Source: Helicobacter cetorum (GTDB lineage: Bacteria > Campylobacterota > Campylobacteria > Campylobacterales > UBA6016). Taken from it: a stretch of 64,000 nt of DNA. The translations under genes and the position numbers were made by a program. Positions 19,951 to 29,988 of the stretch are shown here, in pieces; the stretch's first letter is position 1; each line of letters starts with the position of its first letter. The stretch spans positions 94,942-158,941 of the forward strand of contig DZAX01000001.1 in NCBI GenBank assembly GCA_022729705.1, in the 5' to 3' direction. Under the pieces are notes generated by a model. That model saw only the letters and a program-made list of their open reading frames with translations. It ran no database searches and was not told where the DNA came from.

Positions 19951-20778
19951 ATGAGCGTTATAACAAAACTAACATTTAATCAAATATCCGCCGCCACACT
20001 CAGCATGATAGGCGAAGTTGCACAAAATGCGATAGAGTGCGAAAACGGCGTTTCAGACACCGTCTACCGCGTCCAAACACAAGATAAAAGCTTTATCTTA
20101 AAACTATTTGAAAATGCGACATTTGAAGAGGCAAAAGCCGAAAAAGAGCTTTTAGAAAAGCTTAGCTCTTTGCCTGTTTTACAGCACGCCTGTGATATTT
20201 TCGAGCTTGAAAACAAACCGTGCGCCTTGTATGAAGCGACAAAAGGCGCTCACCCCGCCGAAATATCCGTTTTGCATATACGCCAAATAGGCGAGTTTTT
20301 GCGCTCTATGCACACCGCAACCCGCAATCTAACATCCAAAAATCCATCTTTTGCCAAGCTATGCGCATCAAAAAAAGCCGCTGCAAGCTCTACGCCGTTT
20401 GAGCCGTACGCCTATTTATTTGACGAAATGGCACTTTTGTCTGTTGAGGGCGTAATACACGGCGATATATTTCCCGACAACCTCTTTTTTGAGGGCGAAA
20501 AACTTAGCGGCGTTATCGACTTTATCGAAGCTTTTGAGGGCTCTTTTTGTTTTGAGCTCGGCGTTGTCGCTTTTAGCTTTTGCAAAGACAAAGACGAGCT
20601 GGAGCACTCCAAACTATCCGCCCTCGCCGCCTCTTACGAAAATGTTTACGACGAGTCATCCATAGCGCTCGCCGCCTCCTACGCCGCATTGTTTTACGGC
20701 GTTGGGCGATTTTGGCGCAGAGGCGACTATAGCGAGTGCCTTAGCTTTTTGAATAATAGCATCAAAACGCAGCTTTAA
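19951..20778 (+). CDS. Aminoglycoside-phosphotransferase-fold small-molecule kinase
   Basis: GVSDTVYRVQTQDKSFILKLF; VIHGDIFPDNLFFEGEKLSGVIDFIEAFEGS (HGDxxxxN...DF). Confidence 0.82.
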   Translation: MSVITKLTFNQISAATLSMIGEVAQNAIECENGVSDTVYRVQTQDKSFILKLFENATFEEAKAEKELLEKLSSLPVLQHACDIFELENKPCALYEATKGAHPAEISVLHIRQIGEFLRSMHTATRNLTSKNPSFAKLCASKKAAASSTPFEPYAYLFDEMALLSVEGVIHGDIFPDNLFFEGEKLSGVIDFIEAFEGSFCFELGVVAFSFCKDKDELEHSKLSALAASYENVYDESSIALAASYAALFYGVGRFWRRGDYSECLSFLNNSIKTQL

Positions 20779-22573
20779 GCCCTAGATAAAAGCTTCGTCC
20801 AGCTGTTGCGTAGCCGTCTACACTTTGATACTCTCTATCTAGTAGATTTTCAAGTTTTAGATAGCCGGATATGGTTTTGTCAAACTTATAATTTACGACT
20901 CCGTTTATCAAAGCGTAGTTTCCAGTTTGAACCGCTTTTGCATTTGTATCAAAGCGTGTTCCAACAAAAGATGAATAGACTCCCGCATGAAGAGCGTCGC
21001 TAAGATACCAATCGACGTTTAAAGAGGCAGAGTCGTGCGCTCTTCTGGCAAGTTCTTTACCGCTTCCGTCAACCGCATGAAGTCTCGTATAAAGCCCGCT
21101 TAGCACGAGAGAGTCCGCAATTTGCGTCTTTGCTTTTAGCTCGTATCCTTGTAGCTTTGAGGTTCCGTCTATATTTTGATAGCCTTTTCCTTGCCAGTTT
21201 ATCAGGTTTTGCACGGTGTTATAAAAATATGTTAGGCTAAGATTTCTATATGCGGCGGACACGTCAAAGCTCTTTATATCCTCAGGTTTCAGATCAAAAT
21301 TTGAGCTGCCCCATGGATTCATCATCTGTGTCAAAGTCGGCGTTTTAAACGCCAAACCATAGTTTGTAAAAAATGAGACATCGCTATTTAACGCATATTT
21401 TGCACCGAGCTTACCGGTGGTTTTTGCGCCAAAAGATGTGTAGTCGTCATATCTCGCCGCCCCCGTTAGCGTAAGCCCCTTGTGCGACACTGTATTTGAG
21501 AGAAAAACCGCTCTTGTCGTATCCTTTTTTTTCACCTCAGAAGATGCGTATTTGGAGTATCTAATATCCATATCTTCCACAGCCGCGCCCGCTGTGAGAG
21601 TTCCAAACCATGCGTATTTGAAGTCGTCTTTTAACTCATAGTTTCTAACGTCGCCTTTGAAGATTTTGACGCTATAAGGCGACGTTTCATCTAGCTCGTC
21701 TCTTTTTGACTCCGCTTTACTTACCTGAAAGCTGACATGATGTGAGTCTGCATCAAAAAGTGCCGCGGCTTTGTACATATCGTAGTCATATCCGCTTCGC
21801 TTTACGGCGTTTGGTGCCATATAGCCGTCATAGTTTGTCACGCCTCTAATAGCGTAGTATTCGCCCTCTACTCTCAGATTTTTTAAGACGTTATAGCCCG
21901 CTTTTAAATTTGCGGTCGTGTTTTGGTAGCCGTCTCTTTCAAACTCATCACCTCTTTTGCCTTTTGGAGCCTGCGCACTAAAGCCATCCGTCAAATATCT
22001 TGATGCGTTCACAGCCAAATCATACCTCTCACGCCCATATTTTGCGCCTGCGTCAAAGCTTTTTGTGTTATAGCTTCCGACCATAGCGTGAGCGTGCGAG
22101 CTAAACCCTTTTTGCGCTTTTTTTGTGACGATATTGACAACTCCCGCCGCCGCGTCGGCTCCCCATATCGGATTTGCGCCTTTAATCAACTCTATACGCT
22201 CAACATCGCTTATGAGCAGATGGGCAAGCTCCGCTCCGCCGTCGGCGCTTGCAAGGTTATTGTATTTTACGCCGTCAATCAAAACAAGCGTATATTTTGT
22301 GTCAAACCCCTGCATAAAAAGCGATGTAGCCGTTCCCATGCCGCCGTTTTGCACAAAACCAGCTCCGCTAATTGACGACAACGCCTCAGTCACGCTCGTA
22401 AAACGCCTCTCTTCAATCTCATCCGCCGTTATCACCTCAATATTTGAAGTGACATTTTCAAGTTTTTGAGCCGCCTTTGAAGCCGCCGTAACCGTAATAG
22501 ACTCTAGCGTCTGAGCGGACGCACCAAACGCCGAAACTCCGGCGATAATAGACAATAGTATACTTCTCTTCAA
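20762..22573 (-). CDS. btuB: TonB-dependent outer membrane receptor, probably for corrinoids
   Basis: Signal peptide; plug SITVTA...RIELIKGANPIWGADAAAGVVNIVTKK; C-terminal aromatic beta-strand YLGLKAAF; located in a cobalamin gene cluster. Confidence 0.82.
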   Translation of the reverse strand: MKRSILLSIIAGVSAFGASAQTLESITVTAASKAAQKLENVTSNIEVITADEIEERRFTSVTEALSSISGAGFVQNGGMGTATSLFMQGFDTKYTLVLIDGVKYNNLASADGGAELAHLLISDVERIELIKGANPIWGADAAAGVVNIVTKKAQKGFSSHAHAMVGSYNTKSFDAGAKYGRERYDLAVNASRYLTDGFSAQAPKGKRGDEFERDGYQNTTANLKAGYNVLKNLRVEGEYYAIRGVTNYDGYMAPNAVKRSGYDYDMYKAAALFDADSHHVSFQVSKAESKRDELDETSPYSVKIFKGDVRNYELKDDFKYAWFGTLTAGAAVEDMDIRYSKYASSEVKKKDTTRAVFLSNTVSHKGLTLTGAARYDDYTSFGAKTTGKLGAKYALNSDVSFFTNYGLAFKTPTLTQMMNPWGSSNFDLKPEDIKSFDVSAAYRNLSLTYFYNTVQNLINWQGKGYQNIDGTSKLQGYELKAKTQIADSLVLSGLYTRLHAVDGSGKELARRAHDSASLNVDWYLSDALHAGVYSSFVGTRFDTNAKAVQTGNYALINGVVNYKFDKTISGYLKLENLLDREYQSVDGYATAGRSFYLGLKAAF

Positions 22574-22674
22574 AAAAATCCTTTTGTTTTATGGTTAAAT
22601 TTTTATTTTTTAATTTGAAGTAAAGGCGGGTGGCGAGAGTCCTGTTGATGTGTTGTTGAAGTCGTTTTGAAGGA

Positions 22675-22772
22675 AAAAAGAGTACGCAGAGCCCATTGCG
22701 GAGAGCTTTGCTCTTGATACGCAAAATAAGATTCCCGCATGGGTAAAATAAAATCTGCTTGATACTCTTTTT
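22675..22772 (-). promoter_or_regulatory. Structured 5' leader of btuB with an overlapping 45-codon ORF
   Basis: Nested inverted repeats: AAAAAGAGTA (22675-22684) with TACTCTTTTT (22763-22772); GCAGA (22686-22690) with TCTGC (22754-22758); CCCATTGCGG (22692-22701) with CCGCATGGG (22735-22743); apical AGAGC-TTT-GCTCT (22702-22714). Confidence 0.5.
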
Positions 22773-22783
22773 GTCATATAGAA

Positions 22784-22812
22784 ATTATAGTGGAGTTAGG
22801 CTAAATAAGCAA
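22784..22812 (-). promoter_or_regulatory. Candidate sigma-70 promoter for btuB at the edge of an IS remnant
   Basis: Minus strand TTGCTT-N17-TATAAT (ttgcttatttagcctaactccactataat). Confidence 0.45.
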
Positions 22813-22960
22813 CTGTCAAGTTTTACCACATTGCACCATTTTATTTAAAAGAGTGGTGCAAAACTCATCAGGTGAAATCTTAAAATTTTGCGGTTCTATT
22901 TCAAACCAACTCTTCACTGCTTCGCACGATGTTCTGACTTTAAGTTCTTTTTTCAGGTTG
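22813..22960 (-). mobile_element. C-terminal fragment of an IS481-like transposase with one IS end
   Basis: Minus strand reading YNLKKELKVRTSCEAVKSWFEIEPQNFKISPDEFCTTLLNKMVQCGKT*; no start; plus-strand TGTCAAGTTTTACCACATTGCACC at the border resembles a TGT-starting IS terminus. Confidence 0.55.
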
Positions 22961-23591
22961 TATAGTTTTTTTGGGATATTATAGTTTTTAAATCTTCCAG
23001 CTCCAAGACCTCTTGGAGGTTTTTTGTAAAAAATGGCTTGCTAACGCTATCAAACTCATCGTTTTCCCTGCGGTTAAATAGGAGTGCATGGGCTATTTGT
23101 CTATTTTTTAGGGTCGATGTTGACAAAAGAGCGTCGTTGATGCACCCAAGCCCTGTATGAGATACCAAAATGGTGAAATCAGCTTTTATCGCCAAATCTA
23201 TCATAAAAAAATCTTTTTCAATAGGCGTAAAAAGTCCGCCGGCACCTTCTATGACGACGACGTCGGCTTTTGTAAAAAGTTTTTTTATTGCGTTATCTAT
23301 GTGACTCGGATCAATATTTTGCGACCCTTTCGCCACAAAAGGAGCCGCCGCAAGAGCAAACCTATATGGGCAAACTTCGTCCAAAGAGAGATATTCGCCG
23401 TATAAAGCGAGATATTTTTTCAAAAGAGCCGTCGCATCTTGCGGAGCGTCTACAGCTCCTGTTTCTATCGGCTTAAACGGAGCCGCTTTTATGCCCATGT
23501 CGCAAAATATCTCCATAAGCTTTAGCGTCGTGTATGTTTTGCCAACCCCCGTCCCCGTGGCTGTTACAAAAATAGTTTGTTTTTTAATCAT
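22953..23591 (-). CDS. bioD: Dethiobiotin synthetase
   Basis: TIFVTATGTGVGKTYTTLKLM; PFKPIETGAVD; VVIEGAGGLFTPI. Confidence 0.92.
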   Translation of the reverse strand: MIKKQTIFVTATGTGVGKTYTTLKLMEIFCDMGIKAAPFKPIETGAVDAPQDATALLKKYLALYGEYLSLDEVCPYRFALAAAPFVAKGSQNIDPSHIDNAIKKLFTKADVVVIEGAGGLFTPIEKDFFMIDLAIKADFTILVSHTGLGCINDALLSTSTLKNRQIAHALLFNRRENDEFDSVSKPFFTKNLQEVLELEDLKTIISQKNYTT

Positions 23592-24426
23592 TCATTCTTT
23601 GGATAAGTCTGCTATAGATTAGCATTACGTTTGGATCTGTTAGAAGAGAGACTTTTGCGTCCTCTTTGCCGTCATAGTCGATGTGTAGCAAAATATCTTT
23701 TATGATATTTAGTCTAGCGACTCTTTTGTTGTTTGCGTCTATTATCATCCACGGCGTGTACGGCGTATGAGTTCTTGCAAACATCTCCTCTTTAGCTTTT
23801 GTATACTCGTCAAAGTTTTTTTGCGCCAGCTCGTCTATCGGGCTTATTTTCCATCTTTTTAGCGGGTCTTCCAGCCTTGCGGAGAGTCTTTTTTCCTGCG
23901 TCTCTTTTGTAATTGAGAGATAGTATTTGAAAAATATTATGCCGTCATCCACAAGCATCTGCTCAAAAAGCGGCGTTTGTCTTAGAAATCTCTGGTGTTG
24001 CTCTTTTGTGCAAAATCCCATTACTTTTTCCACACCCGCTCTGTTGTACCAGCTTCTATCAAATAGCACTATTTCGCTGGGGTTTGGCAAGTGCGGCACA
24101 TAGCGCTGAAAATACCAGCTGTTCATCTCTGTATCGCTTGGTTTGCCCAGAGCCACGACTCTAGCACCCCTTGGGTTTAGGTGTTCTGTGATGATTTTGA
24201 TAAGACCGCCCTTACCGGCGGCGTCTCGCCCCTCAAAAACTATCAAAATACGTTTACCTTTATCTTTTACCCAGTTTTGGAGCTTGACAAGCTCTATTTG
24301 TAACTCTTCTAGCTCGTCTTCATATATTTTTGCGTCTATTTTTTTGTTTTTTTTCTCCTCTTTTATAGCCCCCCCTTCCGGATGCTCCTTATCTTTTTTG
24401 CTCATGTGTTGTTCCTTTTTGCCCAA
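23584..24426 (-). CDS. ppk2: Polyphosphate kinase 2 family protein
   Basis: ILIVFEGRDAAGKGGLIKIITEHLNPRGARVVALGKPSDTE; FDRSWYNRAGVEKVMGFC. Confidence 0.93.
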   Translation of the reverse strand: MGKKEQHMSKKDKEHPEGGAIKEEKKNKKIDAKIYEDELEELQIELVKLQNWVKDKGKRILIVFEGRDAAGKGGLIKIITEHLNPRGARVVALGKPSDTEMNSWYFQRYVPHLPNPSEIVLFDRSWYNRAGVEKVMGFCTKEQHQRFLRQTPLFEQMLVDDGIIFFKYYLSITKETQEKRLSARLEDPLKRWKISPIDELAQKNFDEYTKAKEEMFARTHTPYTPWMIIDANNKRVARLNIIKDILLHIDYDGKEDAKVSLLTDPNVMLIYSRLIQRMND

Positions 24427-25421
24427 ATTAACAGATCCTTATCTGTTGTGCGAGAGTGTAATATTTTAAAACTTAAATCAATAGCGTCCAAATCGGAGGC
24501 GCCTGATAATTTTGTGGATACAAAAAAAAGATAGTGCGAGACTATATCGCACGTCGCTTTTAGCATTCCACCGCCGCCCTCTATCATTGTAAAGTTATAG
24601 TTTTTTATTGTGTCTAGTGAGTTTGAAATGATAACTTTTCTATTTTTCACTCCAAATAGCGGTATTGTTTTATCAAAAGCGTCTGTTTTTGAGTAGACAA
24701 ATACATCGGGAGCCTTGCCGCCCGTTAGTCTAGCGTCAAGAGTTGGTCTATCTATGCGGGCGGTGTTGGCTCCTATGGCGAGCAAATCTATCTTATCTCT
24801 TATAGCGTGGACTAGACGAAAAGAGTCGTCACAACTTATTTTGCCGCCGGATATTCTGCCGTTCATCGTAAGGGCGAGCTTGAAAAAAGTAAAGCCATCG
24901 CCGTTTTTCCACATAAAAAAAGGCTCCGTTAACTCATGACATGCAAGGTTGTCGGCAAAAATAGTTTTTACGCCGCTTTGGCTTAATATGTCGCATCCGC
25001 CGAGCGCCTCTATATTTTGCTCTTTTGTTCCGACGATTACGCATTGAGGTTTTAGGACTGATAGAAGTTTTGCGCATGAGGGCGTTTTACCCTCGTGTGC
25101 GCACGGCTCCAGAGTGACGTATATGTCGCAATCGTTAAATAGCGTAGTTGCGTTTTGCTTTAAAAAATCGTGGATTTCATGGGATGTTTGAAGTTTTGTG
25201 AGAAGCTCTTTTTTTTCAGAATCGCCTGAGAGAACAAAAAACGCAGCTTTAAGCGCTTCCACCTCTGCGTGAGGCTCTCCGGCTTTTTTGTGAGCCTCCA
25301 AAGAGAGTAGGAGTCCGTTTTTAACAACCGCCGCACCTACTGCCGGATTTGGATATGTAAGAGCTTGATACTCCCATGCTTTTTGGCATGCTAGGTTAAG
25401 AAATTTTGCGGCTATTTCCAC
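24402..25421 (-). CDS. ribD: Bifunctional riboflavin deaminase/reductase
   Basis: PNPAVGAAVVKNG; HAEVEAL; VTLEPCAHEGKTPSCAKLL; reductase half FFKLALTMNGRIS. Confidence 0.9.
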   Translation of the reverse strand: MEIAAKFLNLACQKAWEYQALTYPNPAVGAAVVKNGLLLSLEAHKKAGEPHAEVEALKAAFFVLSGDSEKKELLTKLQTSHEIHDFLKQNATTLFNDCDIYVTLEPCAHEGKTPSCAKLLSVLKPQCVIVGTKEQNIEALGGCDILSQSGVKTIFADNLACHELTEPFFMWKNGDGFTFFKLALTMNGRISGGKISCDDSFRLVHAIRDKIDLLAIGANTARIDRPTLDARLTGGKAPDVFVYSKTDAFDKTIPLFGVKNRKVIISNSLDTIKNYNFTMIEGGGGMLKATCDIVSHYLFFVSTKLSGASDLDAIDLSFKILHSRTTDKDLLIWAKRNNT

Positions 25422-25840
25422 TCAAAATAGGTTCTGGCTTTTGATATGTCGTTAAAAGAGAGTTTAACAACTTCGTCCGTTTCAACGCTTATGGAGTCGC
25501 CCTCGACGCTTATGAGTTTGCCTCTTAATTTTACGCCGTTTTTTAGGCTCATCTTTACAAGTTCGCCTACTGATTTTTGAAACTGCTCTAAATTTCTTAG
25601 GTTTCTCTCTATTCCAGGTGAGCCGACTTCAAGGTAGTATTTATCTTTTACAGGTGGATTTGTGTCCAAATACGGCGATAAAACAGCATTTATATCGGCG
25701 CATACATCAAGGTTTACGCCGCCCTCTTTTTGGATGGAAACCCTAAAGATATGACCCTCGTCTCCGGCTTGCACAAGCTCTGCATCGTATAGCGTCGCAC
25801 CAAAACTCTCTACTATTTTTTTTATTTCGTTAATATTCAT
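25412..25840 (-). CDS. rimP: Ribosome maturation factor RimP
   Basis: YYLEVGSPGIERNLRNLEQFQKSVGE; next to rbfA-infB. Confidence 0.92.
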   Translation of the reverse strand: MNINEIKKIVESFGATLYDAELVQAGDEGHIFRVSIQKEGGVNLDVCADINAVLSPYLDTNPPVKDKYYLEVGSPGIERNLRNLEQFQKSVGELVKMSLKNGVKLRGKLISVEGDSISVETDEVVKLSFNDISKARTYFEWK

Positions 25841-26184
25841 TTTTTCCCGCCAAGTATCTCTTCTAGTCTCTTCTCTTTTTCTAGCGAATCGTCAAAATAA
25901 AACGTCAGTTTCGGCATTTTTGACACCGCATCTAGCGCCGTACAATATCTAGCTATATATGAGGAACTTTTTTTGAGTCCTGAAATTATTTTCTGTTTTT
26001 CGCTTTGCGAAAATCCGTCGTCAAGTATATAAACCGTAGCGTCCGACAAGCCTTTAGCACTCTCTACTTTTACAACGCTAAGAGAGCTTAGAGTCTCATT
26101 GCCAAGAGTTCCTATCGCTTCTCCGATAAGCTCCGTTAGCGATGACTCCGCCCTTAAAACTCTAATGCTTTTGTTGTTCGCCAT
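25837..26184 (-). CDS. rbfA: 30S ribosome-binding factor RbfA
   Basis: Position between infB and rimP; C-terminal PKLTFYFDDSLEKEKRLEEIL. Confidence 0.88.
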   Translation of the reverse strand: MANNKSIRVLRAESSLTELIGEAIGTLGNETLSSLSVVKVESAKGLSDATVYILDDGFSQSEKQKIISGLKKSSSYIARYCTALDAVSKMPKLTFYFDDSLEKEKRLEEILGGKK

Positions 26185-26186
26185 TA

Positions 26187-28793
26187 TTACCCCGCATTTT
26201 GCTCAAATACAGCGGCTTTTGTGATTGTCTTAAACGTCTCTATCACGTCGCCCTCTTTAAACTCGTTAAAGCCGTCTATTACGATACCGCACTCAAATCC
26301 TGATTTAACTTCTCTTACGTCGTCTTTAAAGCGTTTTAGAGAGTTTATCTTGCCCTCATGCACCACAGCGCCGTTTCTGTGGATTTTTATCTCAGCGCCT
26401 CTTGCCACTGTGCCGTCCGTTACCATACAACCGGCGATTACAAGGTTTTTACCAACTGTAAATAGATTTCTAACCTCAGCTTTTGCCACCGATACAAGCT
26501 CTTTAATTGGAGAGAGCATATCGCCGACCACTACTTTGATGTCGTCTATCAGCTCAAATATTACAGAGTAAGTTTTAATTTCTACGCCATAGTTGTCCGC
26601 TTTGTCTTTGATGACGGTATTTGGTTTTACATTAAAGCCTATAATTAGAGTATTTTCACCCGCCTTTGCAAGCTCGACGTCGCTCTCCGTGATACCGCCG
26701 ACCGCAGAGTGTACAAGGTGAACCTTGACCTCCTCGTTTCGTATCTTCTCAAGGCTCGCTTTGATAGCCTCAAGACTACCTTGAACATCCGCTTTTAGCA
26801 CGATATTTAGTCTTTTTAGCTTACCCTCTTTAATAAGGTGATGCAAGTCGTCAAACGTCGCCTTCGTTGTTTTGGAAAGCTCTCTTTGTCTTTGGTGTTC
26901 TCTGATATTTTCAGCATACTCTCTAGCTATTTTCTCGCTCTCTACGGCTACAAGCATATCTCCGGCGCCAGGTACACCATCAAGTCCGAGTATCTGCCCC
27001 GGCTCCGAAGGAGCTAACTGTTTTAGCGGTTTACCCATGTCGTCGATAATAGCTCTTATTCTTCCGTAGTTTTGACCTACGACTACCGTATCGCCGACTC
27101 TTAACGTGCCGTCTTGTACGAGTACTGTGGCAACTGCGCCTCTTCCTTTTTCAAGAGAAGCTTCTACGACTATCGCTTTTGCATTTTTCTTTGGGTTGCC
27201 TTTTAGCTCCATGATTTCGGCTTGGATAAGTATCGTATCAAGTAGTGTTTCGATTCCTTCGCCTGTTTTTGCCGATATGTGTACAAACTCATAGTCGCCG
27301 CCCCACTCAACGGGAGTGATACCCATCTCGGAGAGTTGTGTTTTTACAAAATCAGGATTTGCGGAGGGTTTGTCTATTTTATTGACAGCTATCAAAAAAG
27401 GCACTTTTGCGTCTCTGATGTGGCTGATAGCCTCTCTTGTCTGAGGCATAACGCCGTCATCCGCCGCTACTACGATAATGGCTATGTCGGTGATTTGTGC
27501 GCCTCTAGCTCTCATGTGCGTAAACGCTTCGTGCCCCGGCGTGTCTAAGAATGTTATCTTGTGTCCGTTTTTCTCCACCATATATGCGCCGATATGCTGA
27601 GTGATGCCTCCCGCTTCTCCCGACGCTACTTTTGCATTTCTGATTTTGTCAAGAAGCGTGGTTTTACCATGGTCGACGTGACCCATGATTGTTACTATCG
27701 GAGCTCTCTCGCCGCCTACCTCTATATCTTGATCGTCATACTCTTTTAGGTAGTCAAACTCCTCCAGCGCACTTGAAATACTAACAGTTATTCCAAACTC
27801 TTCTGAGAGTATCTCAATCAGGTCGTTATCCATAAAGTCGTTTTTAGTCTTCATAAGACCTAGATTAAAGATAGATTTAATTACCTCGCCAAGCGGTTTA
27901 TTGATTTTTTCGGCAAATTCATAAACCCTTATATCTTCATGTACTTCTATGTCGGTTACTACTTCTTCTTTATCTTTCTCTTGCGCCTGAGATCTAAATT
28001 TTCTTCTTTTTTGCGGTCTAGCCATATTTTGTGTATTAATTCTTGGTTGCAGCTTTTTGACACCCGCTTTTGCTTTTTGGTTTTCCGCCGTTTTTGCCGG
28101 AACTACTTTTTCTTCGTCATCCAAAAACTTATCTTGCATAGAAAAGTCAGGTAGCATAACCATATCAAAGCCGTCGTCGTCTTTGTCGGCAAACTCTCTA
28201 TTTATACTTATTTTAACAGCGTCTGTCTTTTTTGAGGCGTAGTGTTGAGCCTTTTGTTTTTTAGCTTGTTCTGATTTTTGCTTTAACTCTACTTTTTTAG
28301 CCTCTTCTTTTTTTATCTCTTCACGTTTAGTTTCTTCTTTTTTAAGTTCTTCTCTTTTGTTTTCTTCGTTTTTAGCTTCTACTTTTGGCTGCGGATTAGC
28401 TTTTCTGATTATTTCAAAATTTTTTCTCTCTCTTGGCGGTTGTGTTCTTTGTTTTACCGGAGCTATCTCTGGCTCTTTTGGTTTATCTTTTACGATTTCC
28501 TCTTTTGTTTGGGTTTGTGGTTGTTGTGCGCTCTGTGTTTCTGGTTGCAGCTTAGGTGTCTCTTTTGGTTTTGGCGTAACCTTTTCTTCGGTTTGCTTTT
28601 TTATCTCCTCAGGGCTTATTGGTTTTTCGCCTTTCATAAAAAAATTCATTACTTTTTGGGCATCCTCAAGACTTATGCCGCTTGAGTGGCTTTTTGCCTC
28701 TATTTTAAACTCTGCGCAAAACTCCAAAATCTCTTTGGGTTTTAACCCGAGTTCATCGGCTATCTCTTTAACTTTTACCTTATTGTCCATCAA
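26187..28793 (-). CDS. infB: Translation initiation factor IF-2
   Basis: [49 protein letters not shown]; Lys/Glu-rich N-terminal linker. Confidence 0.97.
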   Translation of the reverse strand: MMDNKVKVKEIADELGLKPKEILEFCAEFKIEAKSHSSGISLEDAQKVMNFFMKGEKPISPEEIKKQTEEKVTPKPKETPKLQPETQSAQQPQTQTKEEIVKDKPKEPEIAPVKQRTQPPRERKNFEIIRKANPQPKVEAKNEENKREELKKEETKREEIKKEEAKKVELKQKSEQAKKQKAQHYASKKTDAVKISINREFADKDDDGFDMVMLPDFSMQDKFLDDEEKVVPAKTAENQKAKAGVKKLQPRINTQNMARPQKRRKFRSQAQEKDKEEVVTDIEVHEDIRVYEFAEKINKPLGEVIKSIFNLGLMKTKNDFMDNDLIEILSEEFGITVSISSALEEFDYLKEYDDQDIEVGGERAPIVTIMGHVDHGKTTLLDKIRNAKVASGEAGGITQHIGAYMVEKNGHKITFLDTPGHEAFTHMRARGAQITDIAIIVVAADDGVMPQTREAISHIRDAKVPFLIAVNKIDKPSANPDFVKTQLSEMGITPVEWGGDYEFVHISAKTGEGIETLLDTILIQAEIMELKGNPKKNAKAIVVEASLEKGRGAVATVLVQDGTLRVGDTVVVGQNYGRIRAIIDDMGKPLKQLAPSEPGQILGLDGVPGAGDMLVAVESEKIAREYAENIREHQRQRELSKTTKATFDDLHHLIKEGKLKRLNIVLKADVQGSLEAIKASLEKIRNEEVKVHLVHSAVGGITESDVELAKAGENTLIIGFNVKPNTVIKDKADNYGVEIKTYSVIFELIDDIKVVVGDMLSPIKELVSVAKAEVRNLFTVGKNLVIAGCMVTDGTVARGAEIKIHRNGAVVHEGKINSLKRFKDDVREVKSGFECGIVIDGFNEFKEGDVIETFKTITKAAVFEQNAG

Positions 28794-29034
28794 AAATGGT
28801 CTCCTTTAATTTTGCGCAAATGGTCTCGGCGTCTGTTTTTGGAATTTTTAAAAACGAAGAGAATTTTTTTATAAGTTGTTTTGAATTGACGCACTCATTA
28901 CACAGATAAAAACTTCTACCAGACTTCGTGAACTCTTTTAAGCCCCCGTCTATGTATTGAAATCTTTTTAATTCGTGCTGTAAAAAGCGCTTTCTGCAGA
29001 CGATACACATTCTAACGGGATGTTGTTTGTTCAT
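28780..29034 (-). CDS. ylxR: YlxR (DUF448) RNA-binding protein
   Basis: PVRMCIVCRKRFLQHELKRF; upstream of infB. Confidence 0.88.
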   Translation of the reverse strand: MNKQHPVRMCIVCRKRFLQHELKRFQYIDGGLKEFTKSGRSFYLCNECVNSKQLIKKFSSFLKIPKTDAETICAKLKETIFDGQ

Positions 29035-29067
29035 ATTATTTTTCGAATTCTACCAAAGTTTTGCTTT

Positions 29068-29952
29068 TTAGCTTTTTTGGCAAATAAGCCCGTCGTTATC
29101 AAAATCAAAAATCTCAATTCTAAAAAAACCAAACGAATTTTCCAAAACTCTTTTTAGTCTCTCAGCGTCGTCTGCGTACACCATACTAAAAAACGAGGAA
29201 CCGCTACCGGATAACGTGCTCATAAGGGCTCCGCTCTCAAGGGCTAGTCTTTGCACTTCAAAGAGTTCGGGTAAGTTTTTCATTCTAATCTCTTGGTGAA
29301 ACTTATCTTTTGAGGCTGTTCTTAGCATATCGTAGTTACCGGCAAACAAAAGAGCAGTCAAAAGAGAAGAACGCGAAAGATTAAATACCGCCTCTTCTTT
29401 TGTGTACCTTTTTGGCAATGAACCCCTTGAGTGATTGGTGGACATATGCACGTTTGGTATTACCACGACGGCTTTTAGAGAGCTTGGCATCTCTTTTTTT
29501 ATACTAAAGACCCTTGCATCCTCTACCGCCGCCACATTAAATCCGCCGTGTATTGCAGGCGTTATATTATCCGGATGAGGCTCGTAAGTTAGAGCTATAT
29601 TTAGTGCTTTCTCTCGTGAAATTTCTATACCCGCCATTTCGTAAGCCGCTTTAACCGCTGTAACCACAGTGGCGGAAGAGCTTCCAAGCCCTCTTGAAAT
29701 CGGTATATTGTTTGTAAATTCAAACCGAAAATTATCTTTTTTGCCAGTTATATTTTTATATTGTTCGTTAAAAATATTTACAAATATATTTCCGCTTTTC
29801 ATTTTAATACTATTTTTGCCCTCTCCTCTTATGGAGACGCTAAAAAATTTAGAGCGTTTTACGTCGACCTCGTTTCTCAAAGAGAGAGCGACACCAAGCG
29901 TATCAAATCCAGGTCCCATATTGGCGCTTGTTGCGGGTACCGAAAAAAACAA
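29068..29952 (-). CDS. thrB: Homoserine kinase (GHMP family)
   Basis: VPATSANMGPGFDTLGVALSL; PISRGLGSSSATVV; MSTLSGSGSS. Confidence 0.94.
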   Translation of the reverse strand: MFFSVPATSANMGPGFDTLGVALSLRNEVDVKRSKFFSVSIRGEGKNSIKMKSGNIFVNIFNEQYKNITGKKDNFRFEFTNNIPISRGLGSSSATVVTAVKAAYEMAGIEISREKALNIALTYEPHPDNITPAIHGGFNVAAVEDARVFSIKKEMPSSLKAVVVIPNVHMSTNHSRGSLPKRYTKEEAVFNLSRSSLLTALLFAGNYDMLRTASKDKFHQEIRMKNLPELFEVQRLALESGALMSTLSGSGSSFFSMVYADDAERLKRVLENSFGFFRIEIFDFDNDGLICQKS

Positions 29953-29988
29953 TTCTTAATCCTTTACATTTATATCTTAATAGTACGC

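Noticed and set aside
22458-22724. ORF of 88 aa on the minus strand over the btuB start and leader
   Set aside because: Overlaps the btuB N-terminus in another frame and lies in a structured leader; no motif, likely spurious.
22574-22740. Canonical cobalamin riboswitch upstream of btuB
   Set aside because: The core GGGAANNNGGUG and the B12 box are not clearly present; only loose resemblance, so reported as an uncharacterised structured leader instead.
28357-28809. 150-aa hydrophobic ORF antisense to infB
   Set aside because: Mirror of the Lys/Glu-rich IF-2 linker, which reads as Phe/Ser/Leu on the other strand.
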